Of a stretch of 64,000 nt of DNA, positions 19,196 to 29,416 are shown in pieces. The DNA is taken from assembly GCF_002198095.1 (NCBI RefSeq), contig NZ_NHMK01000010.1:62001-126000 (forward strand), written 5' to 3'. The notes below the pieces were generated by a model. The model was not told the origin of the DNA and did not search any database. It saw only the letters and a list, made by a program, of their open reading frames with translations. Source of the stretch: Deinococcus indicus. Lineage in GTDB: Bacteria > Deinococcota > Deinococci > Deinococcales > Deinococcaceae. How positions within the stretch are numbered: position 1 is the stretch's first letter; each line of letters begins with the position of its first letter. A program made the translations under genes and the position numbers.

Positions 19196-21946
19196 GTGCC
19201 CTCTGACTCTGCCCTTCTTCCCTCCCGCCGCTGCGCGGCGCTGCTCGCGACGCTGCTGACCCTGCTGGGCCAGCTGGCGGGCGCGGCCGGCACCCCGGCC
19301 GGTACGGTCATCAGCAACCAGGCGAGCGCCACGGCGGCCGGCGAACTGTACCTGAGCGCCCCGGTCGAGACGCTGGTGCGGGCGCGCTGCGCGCTGAACG
19401 TCACGCCGGACGGCAGCGCCGCCACGCCCGCCTACCGGGTGGGCATCGCGCCGGGCGGCGAGAGCGTCCTGCCGTACCGGCTGGTGAACAGCGGGAACGT
19501 GGCGGCCCGGTTCGCGCTGTCGTGGCAGGTCGCGCCGGGCAGCGCCTTCATGCCGGGCGGCGCGCGGGTCGTGCGGGACGTAAACGGCAACGGCCTGCTG
19601 GACCTGGGCGAACCGGTCGTGCATGACCTGAGCGTGCCGGTGGACGGCGCCGCGGACCTGCTGCTGGTCGTGCAGGCACCCGCCGGGGCGCAGGGGTCGG
19701 CCTTCATGGGCCTGACGGCGGGCTGCGCGGACGGCGGGGCGAGCGACACGGATAACGTGGCGGCCGTGCGGGTCAGCGGCGGGGCGGAACTGCAGATCGA
19801 GAAGCACTTCGCGCCGGCCGTCCTGAGCCCTGGCGACAGCACCCTGGTCACCCTGCGCGTGCGGAACCTGGGATCGCAGCCGAGCGGCGAGGCGGAGGTC
19901 AGCGACCTGCTCGACATCCCGGAACTCCGGGGGATGACCCTGGTGCCGGGCAGCGCCGTGAACCCGCTGGGCCGCCTGTCGGTCGCGGCGGCCGGAGCCT
20001 CGGGCGCCCTGTCGTGGCGCCTGCCGCCGCTGCGGCCCGGTCAGGTGACGGACCTGACGTTCCGCATGCAGGCCGCCCCGGACGCCCAGCCGGGCGCGCG
20101 CGTGAACACCGCGTACCTGAGTCTGACGCCGGGCGTCCCCCCGCTGAAGACCGAGGCGTCCGTGCTGATCCGCCCGCGCCTGGGCGTCCTGATCGGCCCG
20201 GCCGGGAACGCCGCCGCCGAACCGGGCGGCGAGGGAAGCGCCGACGACCGGCAGACCCGCACCTTCGGCGTGCAGGGGCAGGCGACGTGTTTCACGCACG
20301 CGGTCCGCAACACCGGGAATGTCGCCGACCGGTTCACGCTGGGCGGGCAGTTCACGCTGGGCAGCGGCCTGATCGTGTGGCGGGACGCGCAGGGCGCCGA
20401 GCTGCCCCAGCCGCTCGCGCTGGACGCCGGGGAGGAGCAGTCGGTGCAGGCCTGCCTGACCGTCACGGCCCGCGAGGGCGGCGCGGCGCGGGCGCGGCTG
20501 AGTGCCAGCAGCGAACTGGGCGCCGCCCCGAACCACACCGAGGACCTGCTGACGCTGGTGGACCCGCGCGCGCCGGAACTGCTAAAGACCGTGACGCCCG
20601 CCGGGACGGTCCCGGTCGGCGAGCTGCTCACGTACACCCTGCGCGCCGTGAACCCCTACGACGCCGCGCTGACGAACGTGATGCTGCGCGACACGCTGCC
20701 GGCCGGGCTGACCTTCGTGGGCGCCTCTGACGGCGGGACCTTCGACGCGTTCACCCGGACCGTCACGTGGCGCTTCCCGGCCCTGAGCCCCGGCGGCCGC
20801 CTGAGCGTGACGGTGCAGGCCCGCGTGAACGGCGACGTGCCCGACGACACCCGCCTGGAGAACACCTTCTCGCTGGGTTCGGACGAGCTGCCCAGCCCGG
20901 TCCCGAGTGCGCCGGTCCCGTCGAACGTGTACTCCAGCGCGCTGCTGCTGAGCAAGGCCGCGACCCCGCAGGCGGTGGTCGTCGGGGACCGCGTGACCTT
21001 CACCGTCACGCTGCGCAACGCCAGCCGAGTCGCGGCGCTGCAGGGCGGCACGCTGCTGGACACGCCCCCCACCGGCCTGACGTACCTGCCGGGCACCGCC
21101 ACCGTGGACGGCCGCCCCGGCCCGGACCCGCAGCCGCAACCCGGCGGGGCGCTGCTGTGGCCCGTGGAGGCCCTGCCGGCCGGCGGCACCCGCACCCTGA
21201 CGTACGCCATGCGGGTCACGCCGCACGCCGCGCCGACCCTGGTGAACGTGGCGGCGGCGCGCATGGAAGCCCCGAACGGCGCGGTCACGCGCAGCAGCGA
21301 GGCGCGGGCCAGCGTGCAGGTTCGGCCCGGCGTGTTCGCCGCGCAGGCGGAACTGAACGGTCAGGTGTTCGTGGACCGCAACCGCGACGGGACGTTCACG
21401 CCGGACCTCGACACGCCGGTCGCCGGGGCGCGCGTGCTGCTCGCCGGGGGGCGCAGCGCCCTGACCGACGCGGCCGGCCGGTACCACTTCGCGGCGGTGC
21501 CGCGCGGCCAGCAGGCCCTGCGGCTCGACCCGCAGAGCGTCCGGAACGCGCCGCTGAGCGTCCCGCAGGATGGCGGGCTGCCGGGCAGCCGCTCGGTGAT
21601 GGTCCTGAACCTCACGAGCGTGGATTTCCCGCTCGCGCCGGCCGGCGGGGACGCCCACTCGGTGCGCAGCACGACCGTCGCGCGCGGCGACGTGGTGCTG
21701 CGCAAACAGCTGACCTGGCTGGGTGACGACCGGTATGCCGCGCAGCTGACCCTCAGCGCGCCGCGCGCCGTGCCGGGCCTGGAAGTCGCCGATCCGCTGC
21801 CGGCCGGGGCGATCCTGACGTCCGGGCAGGCCGGTTTCGCCGTAGACTTCGCAGGCGGCTCCATGACGACCTCGTACACCTTCACCTTCAGCGGTACGCC
21901 CGAGCAGGCGGGCACCGATCCGTTCCTGCGCTGGAGGCTCCCGTGA
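19196..21946 (+). CDS. Secreted DUF11-repeat protein with SdrD-B-like domain, 916 aa
   Basis: GTG start with CCAGGAG ahead. The signal region (LLATLLTLLGQLAGAAG) is followed by GTVISNQASATA, shared with the upstream surface protein. About four DUF11-type units follow; two read DTLPAGLTFVGAS and DTPPTGLTYLPGTA. Near residue 720 comes an SdrD-B/Cna-B-like module (GQVFVDRNRDGTFTPDLD... GRYHFAAVPRGQQALRLDP). The last ~90 residues start at VVLRKQLTWLGDDRYAAQL and form a further beta domain. The gene overlaps the next by four bases, so their products are likely made together and may form one envelope assembly. Confidence 0.8.
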   Translation: MPSDSALLPSRRCAALLATLLTLLGQLAGAAGTPAGTVISNQASATAAGELYLSAPVETLVRARCALNVTPDGSAATPAYRVGIAPGGESVLPYRLVNSGNVAARFALSWQVAPGSAFMPGGARVVRDVNGNGLLDLGEPVVHDLSVPVDGAADLLLVVQAPAGAQGSAFMGLTAGCADGGASDTDNVAAVRVSGGAELQIEKHFAPAVLSPGDSTLVTLRVRNLGSQPSGEAEVSDLLDIPELRGMTLVPGSAVNPLGRLSVAAAGASGALSWRLPPLRPGQVTDLTFRMQAAPDAQPGARVNTAYLSLTPGVPPLKTEASVLIRPRLGVLIGPAGNAAAEPGGEGSADDRQTRTFGVQGQATCFTHAVRNTGNVADRFTLGGQFTLGSGLIVWRDAQGAELPQPLALDAGEEQSVQACLTVTAREGGAARARLSASSELGAAPNHTEDLLTLVDPRAPELLKTVTPAGTVPVGELLTYTLRAVNPYDAALTNVMLRDTLPAGLTFVGASDGGTFDAFTRTVTWRFPALSPGGRLSVTVQARVNGDVPDDTRLENTFSLGSDELPSPVPSAPVPSNVYSSALLLSKAATPQAVVVGDRVTFTVTLRNASRVAALQGGTLLDTPPTGLTYLPGTATVDGRPGPDPQPQPGGALLWPVEALPAGGTRTLTYAMRVTPHAAPTLVNVAAARMEAPNGAVTRSSEARASVQVRPGVFAAQAELNGQVFVDRNRDGTFTPDLDTPVAGARVLLAGGRSALTDAAGRYHFAAVPRGQQALRLDPQSVRNAPLSVPQDGGLPGSRSVMVLNLTSVDFPLAPAGGDAHSVRSTTVARGDVVLRKQLTWLGDDRYAAQLTLSAPRAVPGLEVADPLPAGAILTSGQAGFAVDFAGGSMTTSYTFTFSGTPEQAGTDPFLRWRLP

Positions 21947-24900
21947 GCCGCCGGCCCCGCGTGCTGGCGCTGCTGAGCCTGGGTGTGGGCGGCGCCGCGC
22001 TCGCGCAGGACGCCGACCTGACCCGCCTCAGCGGGAGCGGGCCGCACCCGGAACGCACCAGCCGGCCCGTCACCAGCGTCGGGCAGGACCTGCAGTGGGC
22101 GGTCGGGGATGACACCTTCAACCTGCAGGTGCATCAGCGCGGCCCGGTGCGGCTGGACCTGTACTCGGCGGCGTTCGATCCGCGCGACTACCGCCAGCCG
22201 GACTCTGTGGGCGACGAGCAGTACGGCGGGGCGCCGGTCGTCACGACCTTCACGCTGCTCGGCCCGGACGGTCAGGCGATGGGCACGCTGCGCGTCCCGG
22301 ACGGTCCCAGCGACTGGGTGACGGCCTTTGATGGCGTGCTGGACCCCGGCACGTACACCCTGCGGGTGAGCAGTCAGGGACGCGGGAAGAACACCTTCGC
22401 GGCGCGCATCGAGGCGGACGCCGCCAGCCTGAGCGCCACGCGCGTGAACGTCACGGTGCGCGGCGCCGCCTGGACGCCCGCGCTGACCCTGAACGCCCGC
22501 GCCGGGGACCGCCTGCGCCTGTACGACGGCGACGGCCCTGCCGAGATGGACGTGCGCGTCATCGACGCGAGCGGCGTGGTCACGCCGCTGCCGATCAGCG
22601 GGCCGCTGCAGTGGGTGGACCTGCCGCTGCCGGCCGCCGGGACGTACCGCGTGGAGCTGCGCCAGCCGGAGGGCGCGCAGCAGTACTCGAACACGGTCGG
22701 GCTGGCCTTCAACCGGGGCGGCGCGGACCAGCGCATCACGCTCGCGCAGACCGAACGGGTCGGGCAGGTGCGCGTGCAGGCGCAACTGGTGCAGCCGGGC
22801 GGCGAGATCAGCCCCACCAGCCTGACCGTCACCCTGGACGGCGAAACGGTCCCGGTGGACGGCGAGTGGACCGCCGAGCGGCCCGCCGGCACCCTGGACC
22901 TGCAGGTCAGCGCCCCGCCCGGCGCGGTCGTGGACGCCCCCCGGCAGGTCACGGTGCCCGAGGACGGTCTGGCGGACGTGGCGGTGCAGGTGCGCCCGCA
23001 GGTGCAGCTGACGCTGACGCAGGACCGCCCGGCCGTGTGCGTGGGCGACGTGGTCACCTTCCACGCGGTCGCCAGCACCGAGTACGGCGGTGTGGTCAGG
23101 ACGCCGGTCGAGGTGGTCCTGCCCGACGGCCTGCGCGCCCTGACCCCGACCCGGTTGCAGGGCGCGGCGCAGGCCGGACAGCCCGCCACGCTGGAAGTCG
23201 TCGCGCAGGCCGAGCGGCCCGGCGAGGCGCGCGTCACGGCGACCCTGCCGGGCACGCAGGCCAGCGCGGCCGTGCAGGTCAGCCCGCACCGCGCGGCGCT
23301 GCAACTGCGGCGCGGCGCGCTGCCGGCCGCGCGGCCCGGCGACACCGTGACCGTCGCGCTGCACCTGACGAACACGGGCGAGGACCCGGTCCCGTACCTG
23401 CTGAGCGACACGCCCGGCGAGGGCCTGACCGCGCTGGACCGCCCGGAGTTCGAGGGCACGCTGCGGCCCGGCGAGGCCCGCACCCTGACCTACCGCGCGC
23501 GGGTCGAGGCGGGCGGCGGCGCCGTGTCCCTCGGGGCGGAACTCGTGACGGACTGCGCCGAGACGCAGACGGCGCAGGGCACCCTGACCGTGGAACCGCT
23601 GGTCGTGGCCGCGCCGCCCGCGCCCGCCAGCCCGGCCCCCACTCCCGGCGCCGCTCCCACGCCGGCCGAACCGGCGCCCGAGGCGGCCCCGGCCGCGCTG
23701 CCGCCCGTCACGCGGGTCAGCGACATTCACGCCAGCGTCACGAGCACCGGCGCCGGGCAGGGCCTGATCTACGCCCAGCGCCTCCCGGACGGCGCGGAGT
23801 ACCTGCCGGGCAGCGCCCGTTACGACGCGCGGCCCATCCCGGACCCGCTGCAGGGACCGGGCGGCACGCTGTACTGGACGCTGCCCGCCCATCCGGGCGA
23901 ACTGCGGTACTCGGCCCGGCACGACGCGCCGCTGCCGGAACTGCCCGAGCCCACGCTGGTCGCCACGTACGGCCAGGGGCAGCGCGAGACGCTGCGCGGC
24001 CGCCTCGACCCCGGCGACCTGGCCGCCGCGCGCCCGCTGGACGCCCCGGCGCCCCGCAGCGATCAGGCCATCCAGTCCCCGCCGGACGGGCAGGTGTACC
24101 GTGACCGCGATCAGGTGACGGTGGTCGTGCAGGGACCGGCGGACGTGCCGCTGGACGTCACCCTGAACGGCGTGGACCTGCCGGGCAGCCTGATCGGCAC
24201 CCGCAGCTTCGATCCCGCCACGAACACGCAGCGCCTGGAGTACGTCGGCGTGCGCCTGACGCCCGGCCGGAACGTGATCGAGGCGCTGGGCGAGCGGACG
24301 ACCGTCACGCTGGCGGGCCGGACCACCAACCTGCGCGTGCTGGGCGAGCAGGTCATCGCGGACGGCGTGACGCCCGTCGTGCTGCGCGTGCAGGCCGTGG
24401 ACGAGCGCGGGGTCACGACCGCGCTGCCGTTCCTGACGGTCCGCACGTCGCTGGAGCCCACCACGCCGGACGCCAACCCGCTGGAAGCCGGGTATCAGGT
24501 GCGCCTGAAAGACGGCGAGGGCGAACTGACCTTCGCGCCGCAGGCCGCGCCGGTGCGGGTGGAACTCGAGGCGGACCTGGGGGACGGGCAGCCCATCCGG
24601 GCCGGGCAGCGGCTGGAAGTCGGGCGCGGCGCGGTCGCCACGGGCCTGCTGAGCGCCACCCTGAGCGGCGCGGGCCTGACCGTCACGGCGCGCGGCACGC
24701 TGGAAGCCCCGCTGGGCGACGGGCACCTGATCGCCGCCGCGAACAGCGACGGCCTGCACGCCGCCGAGGCGTACGCCGGGCTGTACGCGGCGCACGGGGA
24801 CCGCAGCGCCGCGAGCGTGCCGCTGAGCGGCCTCGACCCGGTCGCGTTCCGCTACGACCATCCGGACTTCACGGTGGCGTACATGCAGGCGCCCGCGCCG

Positions 24901-26886
24901 ATCCGCACCCTGAGCGTGCCGGGCACGCCGACCGCGCTGAGCGTCGTCACGCACGGCGCGCCCGGTACTCCCACCGTCAGCGGGTTCGTGGCGGCCCTGC
25001 CGGTGAACACCCGCACCGAGACGGTCACGCCGGACGGCACCCGCCTGCTGCGTCTGGGCGGCGCGGCCGTGCCGGGCAGCGAGACGGTGGACCTGCTCGT
25101 CAGCGGCCCGGACGGCGACACCGAACGCCGCCTGGAACGCGGCCTGGACTACACCCTGGACGGCCCGGCGGGCCTGCTGACCCTGGCGCGGCCCCTGAGC
25201 GCCGTGACGGTCGAGGGCGGCCTGCTGGTCACGCAGTCCCTGCGCGTCAGCTACCGGCTGGAGGGCAGCGGCGAGCGCCCCCTGGCCTTCGGGACGGAGG
25301 TCCGGATCGAGCGGGGCGCGCTGAGTGCCAGCGCCGCCGCCGTCAGCCTGCCCGGCAGCGGCGCGGGCGCGGGCCTGACGGTCGCCGCGCGCGCCGTGTA
25401 CGACACGCCGGACCTGAAGGTCACGACCCTCGCGGCCGTCAGCGGTCAGGACGTGCTGCTCAGCGCCGCCGCGCAGGGCCGACTGCCGGGCGGCGCGCGC
25501 GCGTCCCTGAGCGCCTCCCGCCAGGATGACGGCTACGCGGGCCTGAACGCCACGCAACCCGGCACGCACGCCACCGCGAACGCCACCGTCCCGCTGGGCC
25601 GCTCGCTGAGCGCCTCGCTGGCCGGCGAGTACCACGACGCGCCCGCCCCGGCCGGCGACGGCAGCCGCTCCACGCAGGGTCAGGTCAGCGCCGCGCTGAA
25701 CGTGAACCTGCAACCCGTCACGCTGGGGCTGGGCGTGCGCCAGCAGTTCGGCGCGGCCAGCGGCACCAGCCTCACCGCCAGCGCCGGGTACCACGCCGCG
25801 CCGCTGGACGTGGACGTCACGCACGCCCAGCCGGTCGGCGGGAACGCCAGCCCGCAGACGACCCTGAGCGCCCGCTACGCCCTGACGCCGCAGGTCGCCG
25901 CGACGCTGGGCGGCGCCGTCACCTGGCCCGGCGGGAGCGCCACGCCGGGTCAGGCGCTCAGCCTGGGTCTGGAATCGCGGCTGGGCGGCACGAACCTGAA
26001 AGTCGCCTACGAACTGCCCACCGCCGGTGGCGGCGGCAACCGCGCCCGCTTCGGCGCGGACACCACCCTGCCGCTCGGCCCGAACCTCAGCGCCTCGCTG
26101 GGCGGCGGCGTGCTGCAGGAACTGCCCGGCGCGGCCCGGCCGGACCCGGCGCGCGAATTCAACCTGAACGCCGCGCTGCGCTACCAGGACACCCGCCTGA
26201 GCGCCTCGGCCGGCAGCGACTTCGCCGTCAAGAACGGACAGTTGCGCACCGTGCTGCGCGGCGGCGCCGCCCTGAGCCTCAACGATCAGGTCACGCTCAG
26301 CGCCAGCACCCTGCACGAGTTCGGCCCGTCCCGCGGGGACCGCCTGACGCTGGGCGGCGCGCTCCGCAAGAACCAGTGGCAGGGCCTGCTGACCGCCGGG
26401 TTCGAACGCGGCAGTCTCAGCAGCACCGGGAACGGCACCCTCAGCGGCAGCGCCGAACTCGCGTACCACGCCGCCACCTGGGCCGTGCGCGGCGGACTGG
26501 CGGCCCGCGCCACGCCCGGCGACCCCGGCAGCCTGACCGTGCAGCCCAGCCTGAGCGGCTCGTACTACCTGAGTGACCGCTTCGCGCTCGGCGCGGCGCT
26601 GCACACCCAGGTGCAGCCCCTGAGCGGCGTGGTCCGCACCGCCACCGGCGTGGAGGGCAGTTACCGCGCCCTGCCCGGCACGTGGCTGACGCTGGGCTAC
26701 AACCTGACCGGTTTCGACTCGATCAGCACGCAACCCACCCGGCGCGGCGCGTACCTGCGCCTGGACCTGAGCGCCGACGAGCGCCTCAGCGACCTGCTGA
26801 GCGGCCTCACGAAGCCCCCCGCACCGACCCCTGCACCGCAGACCGGCGAACCCTCTCCCGCCCCCCCCACCGAGGACACTCCCTGA
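21943..26886 (+). CDS. Very large surface protein with predicted C-terminal outer-membrane barrel, 1647 aa
   Basis: GTG start coupled to the upstream DUF11 gene. After the signal (MSRRPRVLALLSLGVGGAALAQ) come beta-rich domains, a DUF11-like segment with the only clear cysteine strand (AVCVGDVVTFHAVAST), a Pro/Ala linker near residue 560, and domains with GRNVIEALGERTTVTLAG and ERRLERGLDYTLDGPAGLLTLARPL. From about residue 1120 to 1620 the sequence is alternating polar/hydrophobic strands with tight turns (for example LSASLAGEYHD, ATLGGAVTWPGG, YYLSDRFALGAALHT, WLTLGYNLTGF), as in outer-membrane beta barrels. A Pro/Thr-rich tail ends the protein. It could anchor or export the neighbouring DUF11 proteins; that is inference. 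Confidence 0.75.
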   Translation: MSRRPRVLALLSLGVGGAALAQDADLTRLSGSGPHPERTSRPVTSVGQDLQWAVGDDTFNLQVHQRGPVRLDLYSAAFDPRDYRQPDSVGDEQYGGAPVVTTFTLLGPDGQAMGTLRVPDGPSDWVTAFDGVLDPGTYTLRVSSQGRGKNTFAARIEADAASLSATRVNVTVRGAAWTPALTLNARAGDRLRLYDGDGPAEMDVRVIDASGVVTPLPISGPLQWVDLPLPAAGTYRVELRQPEGAQQYSNTVGLAFNRGGADQRITLAQTERVGQVRVQAQLVQPGGEISPTSLTVTLDGETVPVDGEWTAERPAGTLDLQVSAPPGAVVDAPRQVTVPEDGLADVAVQVRPQVQLTLTQDRPAVCVGDVVTFHAVASTEYGGVVRTPVEVVLPDGLRALTPTRLQGAAQAGQPATLEVVAQAERPGEARVTATLPGTQASAAVQVSPHRAALQLRRGALPAARPGDTVTVALHLTNTGEDPVPYLLSDTPGEGLTALDRPEFEGTLRPGEARTLTYRARVEAGGGAVSLGAELVTDCAETQTAQGTLTVEPLVVAAPPAPASPAPTPGAAPTPAEPAPEAAPAALPPVTRVSDIHASVTSTGAGQGLIYAQRLPDGAEYLPGSARYDARPIPDPLQGPGGTLYWTLPAHPGELRYSARHDAPLPELPEPTLVATYGQGQRETLRGRLDPGDLAAARPLDAPAPRSDQAIQSPPDGQVYRDRDQVTVVVQGPADVPLDVTLNGVDLPGSLIGTRSFDPATNTQRLEYVGVRLTPGRNVIEALGERTTVTLAGRTTNLRVLGEQVIADGVTPVVLRVQAVDERGVTTALPFLTVRTSLEPTTPDANPLEAGYQVRLKDGEGELTFAPQAAPVRVELEADLGDGQPIRAGQRLEVGRGAVATGLLSATLSGAGLTVTARGTLEAPLGDGHLIAAANSDGLHAAEAYAGLYAAHGDRSAASVPLSGLDPVAFRYDHPDFTVAYMQAPAPIRTLSVPGTPTALSVVTHGAPGTPTVSGFVAALPVNTRTETVTPDGTRLLRLGGAAVPGSETVDLLVSGPDGDTERRLERGLDYTLDGPAGLLTLARPLSAVTVEGGLLVTQSLRVSYRLEGSGERPLAFGTEVRIERGALSASAAAVSLPGSGAGAGLTVAARAVYDTPDLKVTTLAAVSGQDVLLSAAAQGRLPGGARASLSASRQDDGYAGLNATQPGTHATANATVPLGRSLSASLAGEYHDAPAPAGDGSRSTQGQVSAALNVNLQPVTLGLGVRQQFGAASGTSLTASAGYHAAPLDVDVTHAQPVGGNASPQTTLSARYALTPQVAATLGGAVTWPGGSATPGQALSLGLESRLGGTNLKVAYELPTAGGGGNRARFGADTTLPLGPNLSASLGGGVLQELPGAARPDPAREFNLNAALRYQDTRLSASAGSDFAVKNGQLRTVLRGGAALSLNDQVTLSASTLHEFGPSRGDRLTLGGALRKNQWQGLLTAGFERGSLSSTGNGTLSGSAELAYHAATWAVRGGLAARATPGDPGSLTVQPSLSGSYYLSDRFALGAALHTQVQPLSGVVRTATGVEGSYRALPGTWLTLGYNLTGFDSISTQPTRRGAYLRLDLSADERLSDLLSGLTKPPAPTPAPQTGEPSPAPPTEDTP

Positions 26887-29405
26887 TGCGCGCTTCCCTC
26901 CGTCTGCTGTCCCGCCGCGCCCTGCGCGTGATCGTCCCGGCGCTCGCCGCTCTGGCCGGGACCGCCGCCGCCGCCCCGAGCTACTGCACGGCCATCTACG
27001 CCACCGCCAGCCCGAACGCGGGTTCCGGCGGGAAGTCCCGGCACCTGTTCCTGAACACCGTGAGCGGCACGACCGCCGCGTACGACCTGATCAACGACAC
27101 GCCGGTGGGGACCGGCACCGCCTACCAGTACAACGCGAGTTCCATCAACCCGGTCGACGGCCTGCTGTACTACGTGGAACGCACCACCGGCACGCTGCTG
27201 AAGTACAACCCGGTCACGCGGCAGACCACGCGGGTCGGCCAGAGCCCTGACCTGGTCAACAACAACAATACCTTCGGGTCCCTGGTGGGCAGCGCCATCG
27301 AGGAAACCGGGCGCATGTACGTGTACCACAGTTACGGACTGGTCTCGGTGTTCCGCACGTCGAACGGCACCGTCATCACCCGCCCGTCACCCATCACGTT
27401 CCCGCCCTCGTTCGTGAAGAGCACCACCACCAACGGGGACATCGTGCTGGGCGCCGGCAACCAGCTGTACATCATCGTGGAAGGCAGCCTGAGCGGCGGC
27501 GCGGTCGGCAGTCACCTCGTCGCCATCAGCGACCAGCTGGTCGCGGACCCGGCCCGGATCGTTCCCATCCGCGTGGGGAGCACGCCCCTGACCGCCGTGA
27601 ACGGCCTGGCGATCGAGCCCTTCCGGACCCTGCCGGACGGCACCACCATCGTCGGCGAGACCTTCTACCTGTCGACGGGCAGCGCCGTGTACGCCATGAC
27701 CCCGGACGGGCAGGCCACGAACATCGAGAACGGCAACCAGGGCATCGTGGACCTCGCGTCGTGCAACGTCATCCCGGACCGGCCCACGCTCAGCAAGGTC
27801 TTCGAGCCGCCGTTCGTCAGCGCGGCCGGCGGGACCAGCCGGCTGACCATCACGGTCGGGAACAACAACCGCGGCCCGATCGCGCTGTACACCGATCTCG
27901 TGGACCGCCTGCCCAGCACGCCGGCCCAGATGACCTTCGCGGCCACGCCGAACATCAGCGGCACCTGCGACAACAGCCGCATCGTTCTCAACACCACGCC
28001 GCCTGAACTGCGTTTCCTGGCCGGGTCGTACATCCCGGTGGGCGGCTGCACCCTGCAGGTGAACGTGACGGTCCCGCAGCCCGGCACATACCGCAACACC
28101 ATCGTGGGCAGCACCGTCATCACCAGCGCGGACGTCGTGCAGGAATCCGCGACCGCCACGCTGTACACCGCGCTCGGCGTGACCAAGACCTTCGACCCGC
28201 CGCTGCGCCTGCCGGGACAGACGACCACCCTGACCGTCACGCTGACCAACCCGAACGGTGCCGACACCACCAGCCTGAACTTCGAGGACCGCGTGGCCGA
28301 GACGACCGGCGTGAGCGGCCTGACGCTGGGCACCGTGCAGAGCAACTCCTGCGGCGGCACGGTAGGTACGGCCGGAGGCGTCCTGAGCGTCGGCGGCACC
28401 ACCCTGCGCGCCGGCGCGAGTTGCAGCGTCCGGCTGCCCGTAACACTCCCGGCCGGGCTGCCCGGCGGAACGTACACGAACACCATCCTGCCCACGCAGG
28501 TGAGCGCCACCTTCAACGACGGCGTGCGGACCTCCACGGTATACGGCGCGCAGGCCGCGACGGCCAGCGTGACCGTCACGCCGTTCGCACTGGTCAGCAG
28601 CGCCCTGCGGACCACGCAGAGCCCGTCCACCGTCACGAACCCGCACCGCCTGACGCCCGGCGTGCCCGGCCCCGTCACGTTCACGCTGACCCGCCCGTCC
28701 GGCGCGCGTTTCCAGTACCTGCTGTGGCGCGACGTGAACGGCGACGGGCAGGTGGACCCCGGCGATACGGCGATCATCCCGGCCGGGCAGACGACCGGCA
28801 CCCTGAACGTCACGGACACCTTCCCGAAACGCCCGGACGGCACGCCCGCCGACGTGAACCTGATCGTGCAGGTGCTCGTCCCACCGGGACTGGCGCAGGG
28901 GCTGACCGAGACGGTCACGCTGGCCGCGCAGCAGACGACCGGCGGCGCGACCCGCACGGCCTCGCTGACCGACACGACCGTCATCGGGCAGAGCGGCGGC
29001 GAGGGCGGCAGCCTGACCCTGGTCAAGTTCGTGCGCAACGTCACGGCCGGCAGTCCGTTCAGCCTGAACGCCAGCACGGGCGGCGTGGGCGAGCAGCTGG
29101 AGTACTGCATCAACTACCTGAACCAGGGAACCGGCACCCTGAGCGAGGTCGTGATCACCGACCCCATTCCGTTCTTCACGCAGCCACTCGGCGACGGGTA
29201 CGCAACCGGACAGGGCGTGCGACTAGTGCGCGGCGCGGCCGTGCAGTCCGGACAGACCGCCACACCCGGCACGGCCGCCAGCAACCTGAGCAGCGCCCCC
29301 GACAGCGACGCCGGCACGCTCGGCAGCAACCGCCTGAGCGTGACGGTCGGCACGCTCGGCGGCGGTGAGCAGGGCGCAGCCTGCTACCGCGTGCAGATCC
29401 GCTGA
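26886..29405 (+). CDS. Secreted DUF11-type protein with beta-propeller-like N-terminus, 839 aa
   Basis: The ATG at 26886 shares its A with the preceding stop (TGATG), so the start is set by translational coupling. After the signal (ALAALAGTAAAA) the first ~270 residues resemble a propeller of the kind found in front of DUF11 repeats: YDLINDTPVGTGTAYQYNASS, INPVDGLLYYVERTTGTLLKYNP and ETGRMYVYHSYG. Then follow three or more DUF11-like units, two with paired-cysteine strands (ISGTCDNSRIVLN...VGGCTLQVNV; NSCGGTVGT...GASCSVRLPV), a segment DVNGDGQVDPGD, and a final unit starting LEYCINYLNQGTGTLSEVV. It closes the three-gene coupled cluster. Confidence 0.78.
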   Translation: MRASLRLLSRRALRVIVPALAALAGTAAAAPSYCTAIYATASPNAGSGGKSRHLFLNTVSGTTAAYDLINDTPVGTGTAYQYNASSINPVDGLLYYVERTTGTLLKYNPVTRQTTRVGQSPDLVNNNNTFGSLVGSAIEETGRMYVYHSYGLVSVFRTSNGTVITRPSPITFPPSFVKSTTTNGDIVLGAGNQLYIIVEGSLSGGAVGSHLVAISDQLVADPARIVPIRVGSTPLTAVNGLAIEPFRTLPDGTTIVGETFYLSTGSAVYAMTPDGQATNIENGNQGIVDLASCNVIPDRPTLSKVFEPPFVSAAGGTSRLTITVGNNNRGPIALYTDLVDRLPSTPAQMTFAATPNISGTCDNSRIVLNTTPPELRFLAGSYIPVGGCTLQVNVTVPQPGTYRNTIVGSTVITSADVVQESATATLYTALGVTKTFDPPLRLPGQTTTLTVTLTNPNGADTTSLNFEDRVAETTGVSGLTLGTVQSNSCGGTVGTAGGVLSVGGTTLRAGASCSVRLPVTLPAGLPGGTYTNTILPTQVSATFNDGVRTSTVYGAQAATASVTVTPFALVSSALRTTQSPSTVTNPHRLTPGVPGPVTFTLTRPSGARFQYLLWRDVNGDGQVDPGDTAIIPAGQTTGTLNVTDTFPKRPDGTPADVNLIVQVLVPPGLAQGLTETVTLAAQQTTGGATRTASLTDTTVIGQSGGEGGSLTLVKFVRNVTAGSPFSLNASTGGVGEQLEYCINYLNQGTGTLSEVVITDPIPFFTQPLGDGYATGQGVRLVRGAAVQSGQTATPGTAASNLSSAPDSDAGTLGSNRLSVTVGTLGGGEQGAACYRVQIR

Positions 29406-29416
29406 TGACGCTCAGA

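Noticed and set aside
16088..20536. 1482-codon minus-strand frame across the surface-protein genes
   Set aside because: Shadow frame; the plus-strand genes have signal peptides, domains and a terminator.
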